A stretch of DNA of 64,000 bases from Jeotgalibacillus marinus (GCF_040801915.1 NZ_JBFMIA010000003.1:248001-312000), one strand, 5' to 3'; shown: positions 43,764 to 53,090, counted from the first letter of the stretch. Made by a program: numbers and translations. Notes: generated by a model not told the origin, from the sequence alone.

Positions 43764-43898
43764 CAGGACTAGGTTATAAAATGTAGTGAAATAGTACATA
43801 ACTTTTAGTTATATAGAAGCTATACCTAACAAATACGAGCGAGTAGTCATTACTCAGCTTAGTTTAAAAGCGCTAAACATATTGAAGGAGAGATCGGA

Positions 43899-44108
43899 AT
43901 GATTTTTAAAGTGTATTATCAAGAGAGTGCAACGGAAGTACCAGTCAGAGAAAAAACAAAAACCATCTATCTTGAAGCAGAGTCAGAGAAAGATGTTCGC
44001 TTAAAGCTTAGCCATCGCAATTACAACATCGAACTTGTACAAAAATTAGAGGGCAAATATCTAGAGTATGAGCAAAACCATGCAAACTACCAATTGGAGC
44101 AAGTATAA
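43899..44108 (+). CDS. rpoY: RNA polymerase epsilon subunit (RpoY)
   Basis: A 69-residue acidic protein with the YkzG/RpoY pattern: IFKVYYQE at the start, REKTKTIYLEAESEKDVR, and NYNIELVQKLEGKYLEYEQ. It binds RNA polymerase in Firmicutes. AAGGAGAG precedes the ATG. It is 3 bp upstream of rnjA, the conserved pair. Confidence 0.95.
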   Translation: MIFKVYYQESATEVPVREKTKTIYLEAESEKDVRLKLSHRNYNIELVQKLEGKYLEYEQNHANYQLEQV

Positions 44109-44111
44109 TCA

Positions 44112-45779
44112 ATGAAATTCGTTAAAAACGACCAAACTGCTGTGTTTGCCCTCGGCGGAATGGGTGAGATTGGAAAAAACACGTATGGTGTTCAATTCCA
44201 AGATGAAATTATTTTAATTGATGCTGGAATTAAGTTTCCTGAAGATGAACTTCTAGGAATCGATTACGTAATTCCTGACTACACATATTTAGAAAAAAAT
44301 GCTGACAAGATTAAAGGGCTTTTCATCACACACGGTCACGAAGATCATATCGGTGGAATTCCTTACTTGTTACGACAAGTAAACATGCCTATATATGGCG
44401 GAAAACTTGCACTTGGTTTGCTTAAAAACAAGCTTGAAGAGCACGGTCTTCTTCGTAACGCGAAGCTTCATGTGATAGGAGAAGATGATGTTATCAAATT
44501 CCGAAAAACAGCAGTCAGCTTTTTCAGAACAACCCATAGTATCCCTGATTCCTATGGGGTTGTGGTAAAAACACCACCAGGTAACATCGTCCACACAGGA
44601 GATTTTAAGTTTGATTTCACACCGGTTGGTGAGCCTGCTAACTTAATGAAAATGGCTGAAATCGGAAAAGAAGGCGTCTTAGCTCTACTTTCTGATAGCA
44701 CAAACAGTGAAGTACCAAACTTCACCATGTCTGAGCGAAAAGTCGGTGAAAGCATTGATGACATTTTCCGTAAAGTAAATGGAAGAATTATTTTTGCTAC
44801 GTTTGCTTCAAATATTTATCGCTTGCAACAAGTAACGGAAGCCGCAGTTAAACACGGACGTAAAGTTGCTGTGTTTGGGCGAAGCATGGAATCAGCGATC
44901 TCAATTGGACATGACTTAGGCTACATTAGTGCGCCTAAGGATACTTTTATTGATGCACACACGCTGAATCGATTGCCCGCAGATAAAGTTGTTATTTTAT
45001 GTACGGGTAGCCAAGGTGAGCCCATGGCAGCATTATCACGTATCGCAAATAGTACGCATAGACAAATTCAAATTATTCCTGGCGATACAGTTGTCTTCTC
45101 ATCTTCACCAATTCCAGGAAACACAATAAGTGTTAACCGCACAATCAACCTTTTATATCGCGCTGGAGCGGACGTAATCCACGGCCCACTTAGCAATATT
45201 CATACATCTGGACACGGATCACAAGAAGAACAAAAGCTGATGCTACGTCTTATACAGCCTAAATTCTTTGTGCCAATTCACGGTGAATACAGAATGCAAA
45301 AAATGCATGCAAGACTTGCAATCGATTGTGATGTACCAGAAGAAAATTGTTTCGTCATGGATAATGGTGAGGTCCTTTCTCTAAGCAGTAATAGCGCGAG
45401 CGTTGCTGGAAAAATCCCTTCAGGTTCTGTTTACATTGATGGCAGTGGCATTGGTGATATAGGAAATATTGTCCTTCGCGATCGCCGTATGCTTTCTGAA
45501 GAAGGTCTGGTTGTAGTCGTTGTTAGTATCAATATGAAAGATTATCGTGTTGCTTCTGGTCCTGATTTGATTTCTCGTGGCTTTGTTTACATGAGAGAAT
45601 CCGGCGAGTTGATTCATCAAGCTCAATCACTTGTCCATAAACATTTAAACAAAGTGCTAACACGTAAGACAAGCCAATGGTCAGAAATTAAAAATGAAAT
45701 TACAGATACACTTGAACCTTTCTTATATGAAAAAACAAAACGTCGTCCAATGATCCTACCGATTATCATGGAAGTGTGA
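44112..45779 (+). CDS. rnjA: Ribonuclease J1
   Basis: A 555-residue beta-CASP metallo-beta-lactamase RNase with both endonuclease and 5'-3' exonuclease activity, central to mRNA decay and maturation. Zinc-site motifs are THGHEDHIGGIPYL (about 73-86) and HTGDFKFD. The beta-CASP signatures include NIHTSGHGSQEEQKL and FFVPIHGEYRM. The C-terminal domain closes with RRPMILPIIMEV. It is translationally close to rpoY. Confidence 0.97.
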   Translation: MKFVKNDQTAVFALGGMGEIGKNTYGVQFQDEIILIDAGIKFPEDELLGIDYVIPDYTYLEKNADKIKGLFITHGHEDHIGGIPYLLRQVNMPIYGGKLALGLLKNKLEEHGLLRNAKLHVIGEDDVIKFRKTAVSFFRTTHSIPDSYGVVVKTPPGNIVHTGDFKFDFTPVGEPANLMKMAEIGKEGVLALLSDSTNSEVPNFTMSERKVGESIDDIFRKVNGRIIFATFASNIYRLQQVTEAAVKHGRKVAVFGRSMESAISIGHDLGYISAPKDTFIDAHTLNRLPADKVVILCTGSQGEPMAALSRIANSTHRQIQIIPGDTVVFSSSPIPGNTISVNRTINLLYRAGADVIHGPLSNIHTSGHGSQEEQKLMLRLIQPKFFVPIHGEYRMQKMHARLAIDCDVPEENCFVMDNGEVLSLSSNSASVAGKIPSGSVYIDGSGIGDIGNIVLRDRRMLSEEGLVVVVVSINMKDYRVASGPDLISRGFVYMRESGELIHQAQSLVHKHLNKVLTRKTSQWSEIKNEITDTLEPFLYEKTKRRPMILPIIMEV

Positions 45780-45780
45780 C

Positions 45781-45828
45781 CACAACAAAAAAACCCGACC
45801 TCTAATGAGGTCGGGATTTTTTGTTGTG
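45781..45828 (+). terminator. Terminator of rpoY-rnjA
   Basis: AACCCGACCTC / GAGGTCGGGATT with a 4-nt loop and a T run, nested within a longer CACAACAAAAAA / TTTTTTGTTGTG repeat. Confidence 0.93.
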
Positions 45829-45947
45829 GATTTGATAAGTGCTGACATAGCTTCATTGGTACCACTCAGTCTCTTCCTATGTCGGGAAGAATGACATCTT
45901 TAGACATCGCCTTATGCTTGTAGAGGCTGAGCGAATCATTTACGTCA

Positions 45948-46613
45948 TTATGAACTTTGCATTACTCTTTTTTCAAATCTGTTAATATCTGTATCCGCAC
46001 CGATAACGATCAAAACATCGCCTTCTTGAATTTCGTCTGTTGCTTGAGGCGATACAATGATATCATCTTGGCGTTTTATCGCAACGATATTGATACCGTA
46101 TTGTGCACGAATGTCTAAACCAATGATGGTGTTCCCAATTAAAAGGTCATTCGCTACAATTTCAACAATAGAATGCTCATCAGAAAGCTCTAAGTAATCT
46201 AATACATTGTTAGACACAATATTGTGTGCAATTCGCTTCCCCATGTCTCTCTCTGGATGAACGACTTTATCTGCACCAATTCTTCTTAACACTTTTTCGT
46301 GATAATCATTTTGCGCTTTTACAGTGATTTTTTTTACGCCGATCTCTTTTAGCATTAGCGTCGTAAGGATACTTGCTTGAATGTCATCTCCAATTGCAAC
46401 AATTACATGGTCAAAATTACGAATACCTAGACTTCTCAGTACTGATTCATCTGTTGAATCTGCCATAACCGCATGTGTTGCGATATTAGCAAATTCATCA
46501 ATTTTGTCTTCAAATTTATCAATGGCCATTACTTCCATGCCTTGTTCGATTAACTCACGTACAATACTTCCGCCAAAACGCCCCAGCCCAACAACAACAA
46601 ACTCCTTTTTCAC
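45948..46613 (-). CDS. ktrC: Potassium channel regulatory subunit (KtrC/KtrA, RCK domains)
   Basis: A 221-residue cytoplasmic gating subunit. The RCK_N domain carries the nucleotide loop VVGLGRFGGSI (about 6-16) and acidic IDKFEDKID. The RCK_C domain (about 138-218) is the one that binds cyclic di-AMP in KtrC. It needs a KtrB/KtrD membrane subunit, not in the window. The start is GTG after GGGGGAATTATT. Its position near rnjA matches B. subtilis ykqB (ktrC). Confidence 0.9.
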   Translation of the reverse strand: MKKEFVVVGLGRFGGSIVRELIEQGMEVMAIDKFEDKIDEFANIATHAVMADSTDESVLRSLGIRNFDHVIVAIGDDIQASILTTLMLKEIGVKKITVKAQNDYHEKVLRRIGADKVVHPERDMGKRIAHNIVSNNVLDYLELSDEHSIVEIVANDLLIGNTIIGLDIRAQYGINIVAIKRQDDIIVSPQATDEIQEGDVLIVIGADTDINRFEKRVMQSS

Positions 46614-46681
46614 AATAATTCCCCCAGATCCATCTTCTTAATAAATCTTATTTTACCATACTCTTTTCATTTAAAAGGCGA

Positions 46682-47695
46682 TTATTTTTTCCCTTTAATA
46701 TAATCTGCGTCAAATAAAAACAGTCGCATAAGCAGGTAGAGTGATGGGATTAACAACAGTAAACCAGCAATAAAGACCACAACAAGTGCTGTACCCATTG
46801 TTTCATTTACAACACTGCCTTCAATCGTGATGTATGGATATAAAATATACGGCAAATGAGATGCTCCGTAGCCGAAAAATGCAAAGAAGAATTGGAGCAT
46901 TACCATGATAAATCCGATTCCAAACATTTTCTTTTGATAAACAAGGAATGTGGCAATCATAAAGAATACTAATGATAAGCCAAACATCCACCAAATGTCG
47001 ATAGCATTTTGGAAGTGTTCTGGATTGTGTTCACGAAGAGCTACGAATACCATTAAGCTAGCGACAATCGTCGGTGCACTCCAAAGTAATGAGAATTTCC
47101 GCATGATTCCTCTAGACTCCATATCCTCTGCTCGATCTGCATAGTACGTAAGAAAACTAGCACTAATGTATAACACAGAGACAATCGCAAGCACAACTAC
47201 ACTCCATGAATAAGGACTAGTAAATAACTCTTTTGCTAAAAATACGACATTATTATCAGATACATCCAAAAATCCACCCTCAGAAATCGTCAGTGCAGTT
47301 GACAGTGCTGCTGGAATTAGCAACCCCGTTGCACCATACAAAAATAAGAAAAATGTACTGTTTTTCGATCCGTAGTTACCAAATGCATAAAAGGCACCTC
47401 GGATTGCTAGCAAAATAATCCCCACGCTTCCTGGTATTAGTAACGCTGTCCCAAAGTAGTATGCCGTATCTGGAAAAAATCCAATAAGGCCAACAAAGAA
47501 AAAGACAAAAAAGACATTTGTTACTTCCCAAACAGGCGATAAGTACCTGTTAATCAATTGACTCATTATATGTTCTTGTTTTGAAACCCTCGCATAATAA
47601 GCAAAAAAACCAGCACCAAAATCAATCGAAGCGACAATTAAGTAACCGTATAAAAAGATCCATAGTACCGTTATACCAATTAACTCTAAGCTCAC
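46682..47695 (-). CDS. cydB: Cytochrome bd ubiquinol/menaquinol oxidase subunit II
   Basis: A 337-residue membrane protein with eight or nine helices. Family features are the start LWIFLYGYLIVASIDFGAGFFA, RYLSPVWEVTNVFFVFFFVGLIGFFPD and FFLFLYGATGLLIPAALST. It partners CydA. The start is GTG behind GGAGGGAG, 70 bp after cydA and just past a strong hairpin. Confidence 0.93.
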   Translation of the reverse strand: MSLELIGITVLWIFLYGYLIVASIDFGAGFFAYYARVSKQEHIMSQLINRYLSPVWEVTNVFFVFFFVGLIGFFPDTAYYFGTALLIPGSVGIILLAIRGAFYAFGNYGSKNSTFFLFLYGATGLLIPAALSTALTISEGGFLDVSDNNVVFLAKELFTSPYSWSVVVLAIVSVLYISASFLTYYADRAEDMESRGIMRKFSLLWSAPTIVASLMVFVALREHNPEHFQNAIDIWWMFGLSLVFFMIATFLVYQKKMFGIGFIMVMLQFFFAFFGYGASHLPYILYPYITIEGSVVNETMGTALVVVFIAGLLLLIPSLYLLMRLFLFDADYIKGKK

Positions 47696-47719
47696 GATCT
47701 TCTACTCCCTCCTACTAGA

Positions 47720-47751
47720 TAAAGGGGGAGAAAACGACCTCTCCCCCTTCT
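47720..47751 (-). other. Intercistronic hairpin between cydA and cydB
   Basis: On the minus strand AAGGGGGAGA and TCTCCCCCTT form a 10-bp stem with an 8-nt loop, immediately followed by TATCTAG and the cydB ribosome-binding site. There is no long T run, so it is more likely an mRNA-stability or partial attenuator element. Confidence 0.65.
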
Positions 47752-47765
47752 AATTTATCGATGAT

Positions 47766-49094
47766 TCACTTCGGAAAACGTCTTTCAAGTTCTGCTTCTG
47801 GAGGTTTGTTTTTAAACATTTTTATCAACACTGTTACACAGAAAGTTCCTAGAACTCCATAGAGCAATAAGAACATTGCAAGAGCGATTCCAACATCACC
47901 TGAAGTCGTTGATGCCTGATCCACCGTCATTAACCCTCTTAAAATCCACGGCTGACGACCAACTTCTGCAAAGATCCAACCAAATTCAATCGCAAGCATA
48001 GCCAATGGTCCACTTGCTACAATCCCCCATAAAAGAGGCTTATTCCACTCATTAAATCGTTTCATAAATATAAATACGATGAATATCCCCGCAATAAAGA
48101 GCGAATACATTCCGATTATAACCATTAAATCAAACATATAATGGATCCACAATGGAGGCTGCTCATCCTCTGGAAATTCATTTAAACCAATTACTTCCGT
48201 ATCAAATGAGTTGCCTGCTAGAAAACTAAGAACCCCCGGTAATCGAATTTCATTACTTACCTCTCCATCTTCGTTTATGGTACCGAAAATGATCAAGTCA
48301 GCATTTTGTTCCGTCTCAAAGTGCCATTCAGCTGCTGCTAACTTTTCTGGTTGATAATCAGCTAAGAATTTTGCTGATAGATCACCAGCAAATGCAGTTC
48401 CCGCAGCGAATATGAAACCAGCTACCATGGTTAAACGTAATGCTTTTTTATGATAATCCGTTCCTTTTTTACGTAAAATAATAAACGCAGTAATCGCTGC
48501 CAAGATGAATGCTGATGTCATATAACTCGACATAACAACATGAAAAACTTTCGATGGGGTGGCTGGATTAAACATAGCTGCAATCGGGTCAATATTTACG
48601 GTTTTTCCATCTACAATCTCAAACCCTTGTGGTTGATTCATAAAGGCATTCACTGTAGTAATAAAAAATGCTGATAACGTGGATCCTATCATAATGGGAA
48701 TCGTCAACAGCCAATGAAGCCAGCGGTTCTTAAAGCGATCCCACGTATATAAATAAATACCTAAGAAAATAGCTTCAAAAAAGAATGCGAATGTTTCCAT
48801 AAAAAGTGGCAGAGCGATAACTTGGCCTGCAACTTGCATAAAGCTCGGCCAAAGTAGTGCCAGTTGAAGTCCAATCGCGGTACCCGTAACAACACCTACT
48901 GCTACCGTAATTGTATATCCACGCGCCCACCGTCTTGCAAGCAATAAATAGTGAGAGTCATTTCGTTTAATCCCTAAAAATTCCGCAATGGCAATCATTA
49001 TAGGTACTCCAACACCCAATGTTGCAAATATAACGTGGAAAATTAAAGTACTTGCAGTCAATAATTGACTTAGCATAACGCTATCCAATTCCAA
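47766..49094 (-). CDS. cydA: Cytochrome bd oxidase subunit I
   Basis: A 442-residue subunit with heme b558, b595 and d. Features are the N-terminal SRL-like region LSQLLTASTLIFHVIFATLGVG, LFMETFAFFFEAIFLGIYLYTWDRF, the short Q-loop typical of Gram-positive enzymes and the conserved EVGRQPWILRG. The oxidase reduces oxygen without proton pumping and at high affinity. The start is TTG, after AGGAGGCGAAATAA. It lies behind a Rex-type operator. Confidence 0.95.
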   Translation of the reverse strand: MELDSVMLSQLLTASTLIFHVIFATLGVGVPIMIAIAEFLGIKRNDSHYLLLARRWARGYTITVAVGVVTGTAIGLQLALLWPSFMQVAGQVIALPLFMETFAFFFEAIFLGIYLYTWDRFKNRWLHWLLTIPIMIGSTLSAFFITTVNAFMNQPQGFEIVDGKTVNIDPIAAMFNPATPSKVFHVVMSSYMTSAFILAAITAFIILRKKGTDYHKKALRLTMVAGFIFAAGTAFAGDLSAKFLADYQPEKLAAAEWHFETEQNADLIIFGTINEDGEVSNEIRLPGVLSFLAGNSFDTEVIGLNEFPEDEQPPLWIHYMFDLMVIIGMYSLFIAGIFIVFIFMKRFNEWNKPLLWGIVASGPLAMLAIEFGWIFAEVGRQPWILRGLMTVDQASTTSGDVGIALAMFLLLYGVLGTFCVTVLIKMFKNKPPEAELERRFPK

Positions 49095-49156
49095 TTATTT
49101 CGCCTCCTAAACACTTCGTCTTTCTGTTAGTTTTACTATACCACTTCAGTTTTACT

Positions 49157-49184
49157 AGTATAAAATATTAAGGTGCGTTGTGAA
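49157..49184 (-). promoter_or_regulatory. Candidate cydA promoter
   Basis: On the minus strand, TTCACA (49179-49184), a 16-nt spacer and TATACT (49157-49162), about 60 nt before the cydA start. The -35 is embedded in a Rex half-site. Confidence 0.65.
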
Positions 49185-49195
49185 GTATTTAAAAT
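49178..49195. promoter_or_regulatory. Second, degenerate Rex-like site
   Basis: TTGTGAA (49178-49184) is followed at the right spacing by TTAAAAT in place of TTCACAA: one good half-site, overlapping the cydA -35 element. Confidence 0.45.
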
Positions 49196-49202
49196 GAACA
49201 AT

Positions 49203-49220
49203 TTGTGAACTCATTCACAA
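49203..49220. promoter_or_regulatory. Rex operator upstream of cydAB
   Basis: TTGTGAACTCATTCACAA is a perfect match to the Rex consensus TTGTGAA-N4-TTCACAA. Rex senses NADH/NAD ratio and represses cytochrome bd genes in Firmicutes; the site lies just upstream of the cydA promoter. Confidence 0.88.
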
Positions 49221-49267
49221 ATATTGTATCACTTTTATTAGAATTTCTAAAAGGGAATGCATGGATA

Positions 49268-49281
49268 TGGTCATATGACCA
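49268..49281. repeat. Perfect 14-bp palindrome upstream of cydA
   Basis: TGGTCATATGACCA lies about 175 bp before cydA, between the Rex sites and the ABC exporter terminator. It has the size of a dimeric regulator operator; the regulator is unknown. Confidence 0.45.
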
Positions 49282-49296
49282 CATTGAATAGACGAC

Positions 49297-49326
49297 AAAA
49301 CCCCTCTGATAAAGGCCAGAGGGGTT
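49297..49326 (-). terminator. Terminator of the ABC exporter operon
   Basis: On the minus strand AACCCCTCTG pairs with CAGAGGGGTT, followed by TTGTC, after the stop at 49330. Confidence 0.87.
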
Positions 49327-49329
49327 ATT

Positions 49330-51150
49330 TTATAAAGCTTCAAGCATATTAAATTGTGAACCAACAAGCCTCTGATAAATACCCTCCTGCTTCATCAACT
49401 CATCATGACTCCCGTGTTCCATCAAACGACCGTGATCAAGCACATATATTCGGTCTACTTCACGAATTGTTGAGAGACGGTGTGCAATAATTAGTGCAGT
49501 TCTTCCGTTCAGAAGAGTTTTAAGTGCATGTTGAATGTGTACTTCCGTTTCTGTATCAATTGAAGCTGTTGCCTCATCTAAAATGATAATACGTGGATCA
49601 GCAAGTAGCGCTCGAGCAAACGATATCAGCTGGCGTTCTCCAACAGATAAAATATTGCCTCGTTCTTCCACTTCTGTATTGTATCCATTTGGCAATTTCT
49701 CGATAAACCCACTTGCACCAATTGCTTTTGCAGCTTCAACGATTTTCTCATCCGGCGCATTAGGATTACCGAATCGTATATTATCTTTAATCGTTCCAGA
49801 GAAAATAAAAGTATCCTGCAATACAATCGAGATTTGTGATCGCAAACTCCTCAAAGATAGATCACGCAAATCATGACCATCCATTTTAATTTCACCCGCA
49901 GTAGGATCATAAAAGCGCGTGATCATATTAGCTATCGTCGTTTTACCAGAGCCGGTATGACCAACAAGTGCAATCGTTTCTCCCGCTTTAATGTCCAAAG
50001 AAATGCCATCAAGTGCTTTTCGATCACTTGAATACGCAAAATCAACTTGGTTAAATTGAATGTCACCTTTAATTTGATCGAGTGTTTTAGCATTTTTCTT
50101 TTCTGAAACGTTTGGTTGTTCATCTAAAAACTCAAAAATACGTTCTGAAGATGCCATCCCCACCAATAATTGGTTATAGACCATTCCAAGACGAGAAATT
50201 GGTTCCCAGAACATGCCTAGTAACAAAGCGAATGAAACGAACTCACCTAGCTCCAGACTTCCATTTTGAATCAACGTTGCACCGTACCAAATTAAGATCG
50301 CAGACCCAATCGCATTCGTCATTTCTACTAGTGGTCGGAAAGTAGCATTTTTTTTGGTCGCTTCTCTCCAACTTTCAAAACTTTCGGTGTTTATTCCGTC
50401 AAAGAATTGAGCATTTTCTCTTTCTTGTGTAAATGATTGCGTGACACGAATTCCTTGTAAACTTTCATTTAAATGAGAATTAAGCTTGGATTGCTTTAAA
50501 CGCACTGTTTGCCAAGACCGACGAATCCTTCTTCTCAGCTTTGTTGAAATAAGGAACATCAATGGTAAAATCACCATAACTGCAAGTGCCAATTCCGGAC
50601 TGATTGTAAATAAGATGACAAAGATACCCATCAGCATCAATACATCCATCAACAGGTTTATAACGCCATTTGTAAAAAGTTCTTGTAATGAGTTAATATC
50701 ATTCATAATCCGAACGAGTATTGACCCCGCAGAACGTTGATCAAAAAAACGATTACTTAACCATTGAACGTGCGTGAAAAGATGCTTTCTCAAATCGTAT
50801 ATAACACTTTGCCCTAATATATTCATCCACCGTATTCGATAAATATTCGCAACATAATTCATTAAATATAATACAGAAATCACTCCGACTAGGATCATCA
50901 GTAAGTTTCTATCGCCAGTTGTAACTGCTTCACCAATCACATAAACCCCGATTAAGATTGGAATAGTTAGCCTTACTGCAGTCGTAAGAAAAACCATTAC
51001 AATGGATAGCGGTAGTAATTTTTTTGAATACGGCTTTAAATAGCGTAAAAGTCTCCAAAGTTGAAGCCAGTTAAACGGCTTTTCGATCACTTGATCCGTT
51101 GAGTAACGGAAGCGATTCATTACTTGACTACTCGGTACTTGTTTTTGCAT
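49330..51150 (-). CDS. Heterodimeric ABC exporter, second subunit (canonical Walker B)
   Basis: A 606-residue exporter half-transporter: six transmembrane helices (about 45-330) fused to an ATPase domain (about 350-590). Walker A is GHTGSGKTT and Walker B IIILDEATAS with the catalytic Glu present. The signature is LSVGERQ instead of LSGGQ, i.e. degenerate. It starts 4 bp after its partner. The size pair 586/606 resembles the YknU/YknV or YfiB/YfiC multidrug-type exporters. It is downstream of the partner and next to cydAB, but it does not look like CydCD. Confidence 0.88.
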   Translation of the reverse strand: MQKQVPSSQVMNRFRYSTDQVIEKPFNWLQLWRLLRYLKPYSKKLLPLSIVMVFLTTAVRLTIPILIGVYVIGEAVTTGDRNLLMILVGVISVLYLMNYVANIYRIRWMNILGQSVIYDLRKHLFTHVQWLSNRFFDQRSAGSILVRIMNDINSLQELFTNGVINLLMDVLMLMGIFVILFTISPELALAVMVILPLMFLISTKLRRRIRRSWQTVRLKQSKLNSHLNESLQGIRVTQSFTQERENAQFFDGINTESFESWREATKKNATFRPLVEMTNAIGSAILIWYGATLIQNGSLELGEFVSFALLLGMFWEPISRLGMVYNQLLVGMASSERIFEFLDEQPNVSEKKNAKTLDQIKGDIQFNQVDFAYSSDRKALDGISLDIKAGETIALVGHTGSGKTTIANMITRFYDPTAGEIKMDGHDLRDLSLRSLRSQISIVLQDTFIFSGTIKDNIRFGNPNAPDEKIVEAAKAIGASGFIEKLPNGYNTEVEERGNILSVGERQLISFARALLADPRIIILDEATASIDTETEVHIQHALKTLLNGRTALIIAHRLSTIREVDRIYVLDHGRLMEHGSHDELMKQEGIYQRLVGSQFNMLEAL

Positions 51151-51154
51151 GGTA

Positions 51155-52915
51155 TCACCCCATTTCTGTTTGTGTTTGGAGCATATGTTTTTGATCTTTA
51201 AATTGAATGTTGTAGATTCTTCTATACTGGCCTTGTTCGTGTATTAACGAGTAATGCGCACCTCGATTTGTGATCTTACCGTTGTCAAATACTAGAATTT
51301 CATCAGCGTGCTTTAACGAAGAAATCCTGTGGGCAATAATAAACGTTGTTCTTCCCTTCATGACTTCTTGTAACGCCTGCTGAATTTTAAATTCCGTTTG
51401 CATATCAACAGCACTTGTTGCATCATCTAAAATTAAAATGCTTGGATCCAAACATATGGCGCGTGCAATCGCAATTCTTTGCTTTTGTCCACCAGATAAG
51501 CCAAGACCCCTTTCCCCGAGCATTGTGTCATAGCCATTTGGTAGTTCCATAATAAATTCATGGGCTTGCGCGCGTTTGGCAGCTTCAACTATTTGATCTA
51601 ATTCAACATGAGGTCTTCCGTATGCAATATTTGCTCGTATTGTTGATGAAAATAAGAACGACTCTTGTAAGACAAAGCCTACATTCTTTCGGAGAGAGTC
51701 GAGTGTATAATCGCGAACATCTATGTTGTCAATCAGTACTTCTCCATCAGTAGGTTCATAAAACCTAGTCATAAGCTGTGTAACACTTGTTTTACCAGAT
51801 CCAGTTGCACCAATCAGTCCAATCGTTTTTCCACTTTCTACTGTAAAGGAAACGTTATCGAGTGCTTTTTCATCCCCCTCAGTGTATTGTAGTGTAACGT
51901 CTTTAAATATTACTTTCCCTTCACTGTTCGTCATTGAAACAGCTTCATCTTTATCTTTTATTGCCTCATCGGCCTCAAGAATCTCTAGTAATCTTTCCCC
52001 TGAGGCTTTCGATTGAGAGAACTGGTTGATCGTAAATCCTAGATTCATAATTGGCCATATAATAAAACCAACCAAACTATAAAATGCTGTAAGTTCACCT
52101 GGTGTGAGTGACCCATTTAAAACTAAGGAACCGCCAAAACCAAGGAGTAAAATAACACTGAGATTGCCAAGGAACTCCATTAGTGGAAAGTACTTTGACC
52201 AAATATCGGCAGTAAAAATATACTTGTCTTTATAATCTTCATTCGATGAGTTAAATCTACCAATTTGGTGTTCTTCTCGAGAAAGCGATTTCACAGTGTT
52301 AATTCCACTAATGTTTTCTTGTACATTTGTGTTTAATTGCCCAAATGATTTACGTACTCCACGAAAAGCAGGATGCACTTTTTTATCGAACTTGTACACA
52401 GCAACTGCCAAAAACGGAATGGAAATCATCGTAACAATGGTTAATGGAACAGAGTAAAAGAGCATGACACTCGTTGTGACGACTAATAATAATACGAGTC
52501 GAATCAATTCCGCAAAACCGAATGATAAAAAGAATCGAACTCCCTCAACATCTGCTGTTAGCCTAGACATCAAATCTCCAGTCTTAGAATTATCATAATA
52601 TTGAAAAGGCAAACGTTGTAGTTTGTTATATAATTTGTTTCGAAGATCATAAACAGAAATTATCCCAAACAAATCTCCATTATACTGAGAGAGGTAAGTT
52701 GCAATTCCTTTAACAACCATAATCCCAATAAAACCGAACGCTAGGTATGGTACTAAATTATAACGTCCCTTGCTGATCACCTCATCAATGGTTAATTGAA
52801 GAATAATCGGATAGACAACGGTTATCGCTGTCATAATAAGTAGGAATACAATTGAAACGATAAAATAACGTCTATGCGGCCAGTAAAAGCCTTTGAGTTT
52901 TCGAAAGACGTCCAT
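51155..52915 (-). CDS. Heterodimeric ABC exporter, first subunit (degenerate catalytic site)
   Basis: A 586-residue half-transporter with about six membrane helices (15-310) and an ATPase domain (about 340-575). Walker A is GATGSGKTS and the signature LSGGQKQ is intact. Walker B reads ILILDDATSAVD, with Asp where the catalytic Glu should be. Paired with the next gene product, this gives one consensus and one degenerate ATP site, as in BmrCD-type exporters. The ATG follows GGAGGAG. Confidence 0.88.
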   Translation of the reverse strand: MDVFRKLKGFYWPHRRYFIVSIVFLLIMTAITVVYPIILQLTIDEVISKGRYNLVPYLAFGFIGIMVVKGIATYLSQYNGDLFGIISVYDLRNKLYNKLQRLPFQYYDNSKTGDLMSRLTADVEGVRFFLSFGFAELIRLVLLLVVTTSVMLFYSVPLTIVTMISIPFLAVAVYKFDKKVHPAFRGVRKSFGQLNTNVQENISGINTVKSLSREEHQIGRFNSSNEDYKDKYIFTADIWSKYFPLMEFLGNLSVILLLGFGGSLVLNGSLTPGELTAFYSLVGFIIWPIMNLGFTINQFSQSKASGERLLEILEADEAIKDKDEAVSMTNSEGKVIFKDVTLQYTEGDEKALDNVSFTVESGKTIGLIGATGSGKTSVTQLMTRFYEPTDGEVLIDNIDVRDYTLDSLRKNVGFVLQESFLFSSTIRANIAYGRPHVELDQIVEAAKRAQAHEFIMELPNGYDTMLGERGLGLSGGQKQRIAIARAICLDPSILILDDATSAVDMQTEFKIQQALQEVMKGRTTFIIAHRISSLKHADEILVFDNGKITNRGAHYSLIHEQGQYRRIYNIQFKDQKHMLQTQTEMG

Positions 52916-53044
52916 GCCTCTCCTCCTCCCATATATTTAGGCATACTATTTAATATAGCGGTTCCCAAAATAAAATTCATAATTTCATTTAATAAAAACT
53001 TATTATTCAAAATATAATCTATACATAGTATAAAAGATAGCATT

Positions 53045-53078
53045 AAAAAAAGGATCAGTCCTTAGACTGATCCTTTTT
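53045..53078. terminator. Terminator of the peroxiredoxin gene
   Basis: AAAAAGGATCAGTC / GACTGATCCTTTTT with a 4-nt loop; on the minus strand a seven-T run follows. Confidence 0.92.
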
Positions 53079-53090
53079 CATACGTTTGTA

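Noticed and set aside
43642..43782. Longer ORF starting at ATG 43642 through the terminator
   Set aside because: The SD-like TAAGGA abuts the start and the frame reads through a terminator hairpin; the six-codon ORF at 43700 has better signals.
45827..45947. GTGGTACC on the minus strand suggesting a T-box downstream of ktrC
   Set aside because: Lacks the AGGGTGG core context, stem I and a downstream terminator, and no amino-acid gene follows.
49330..52915. ABC exporter genes as cydCD
   Set aside because: Position suggests it, but size pair and sequence pattern fit YknUV/YfiBC-like exporters better.
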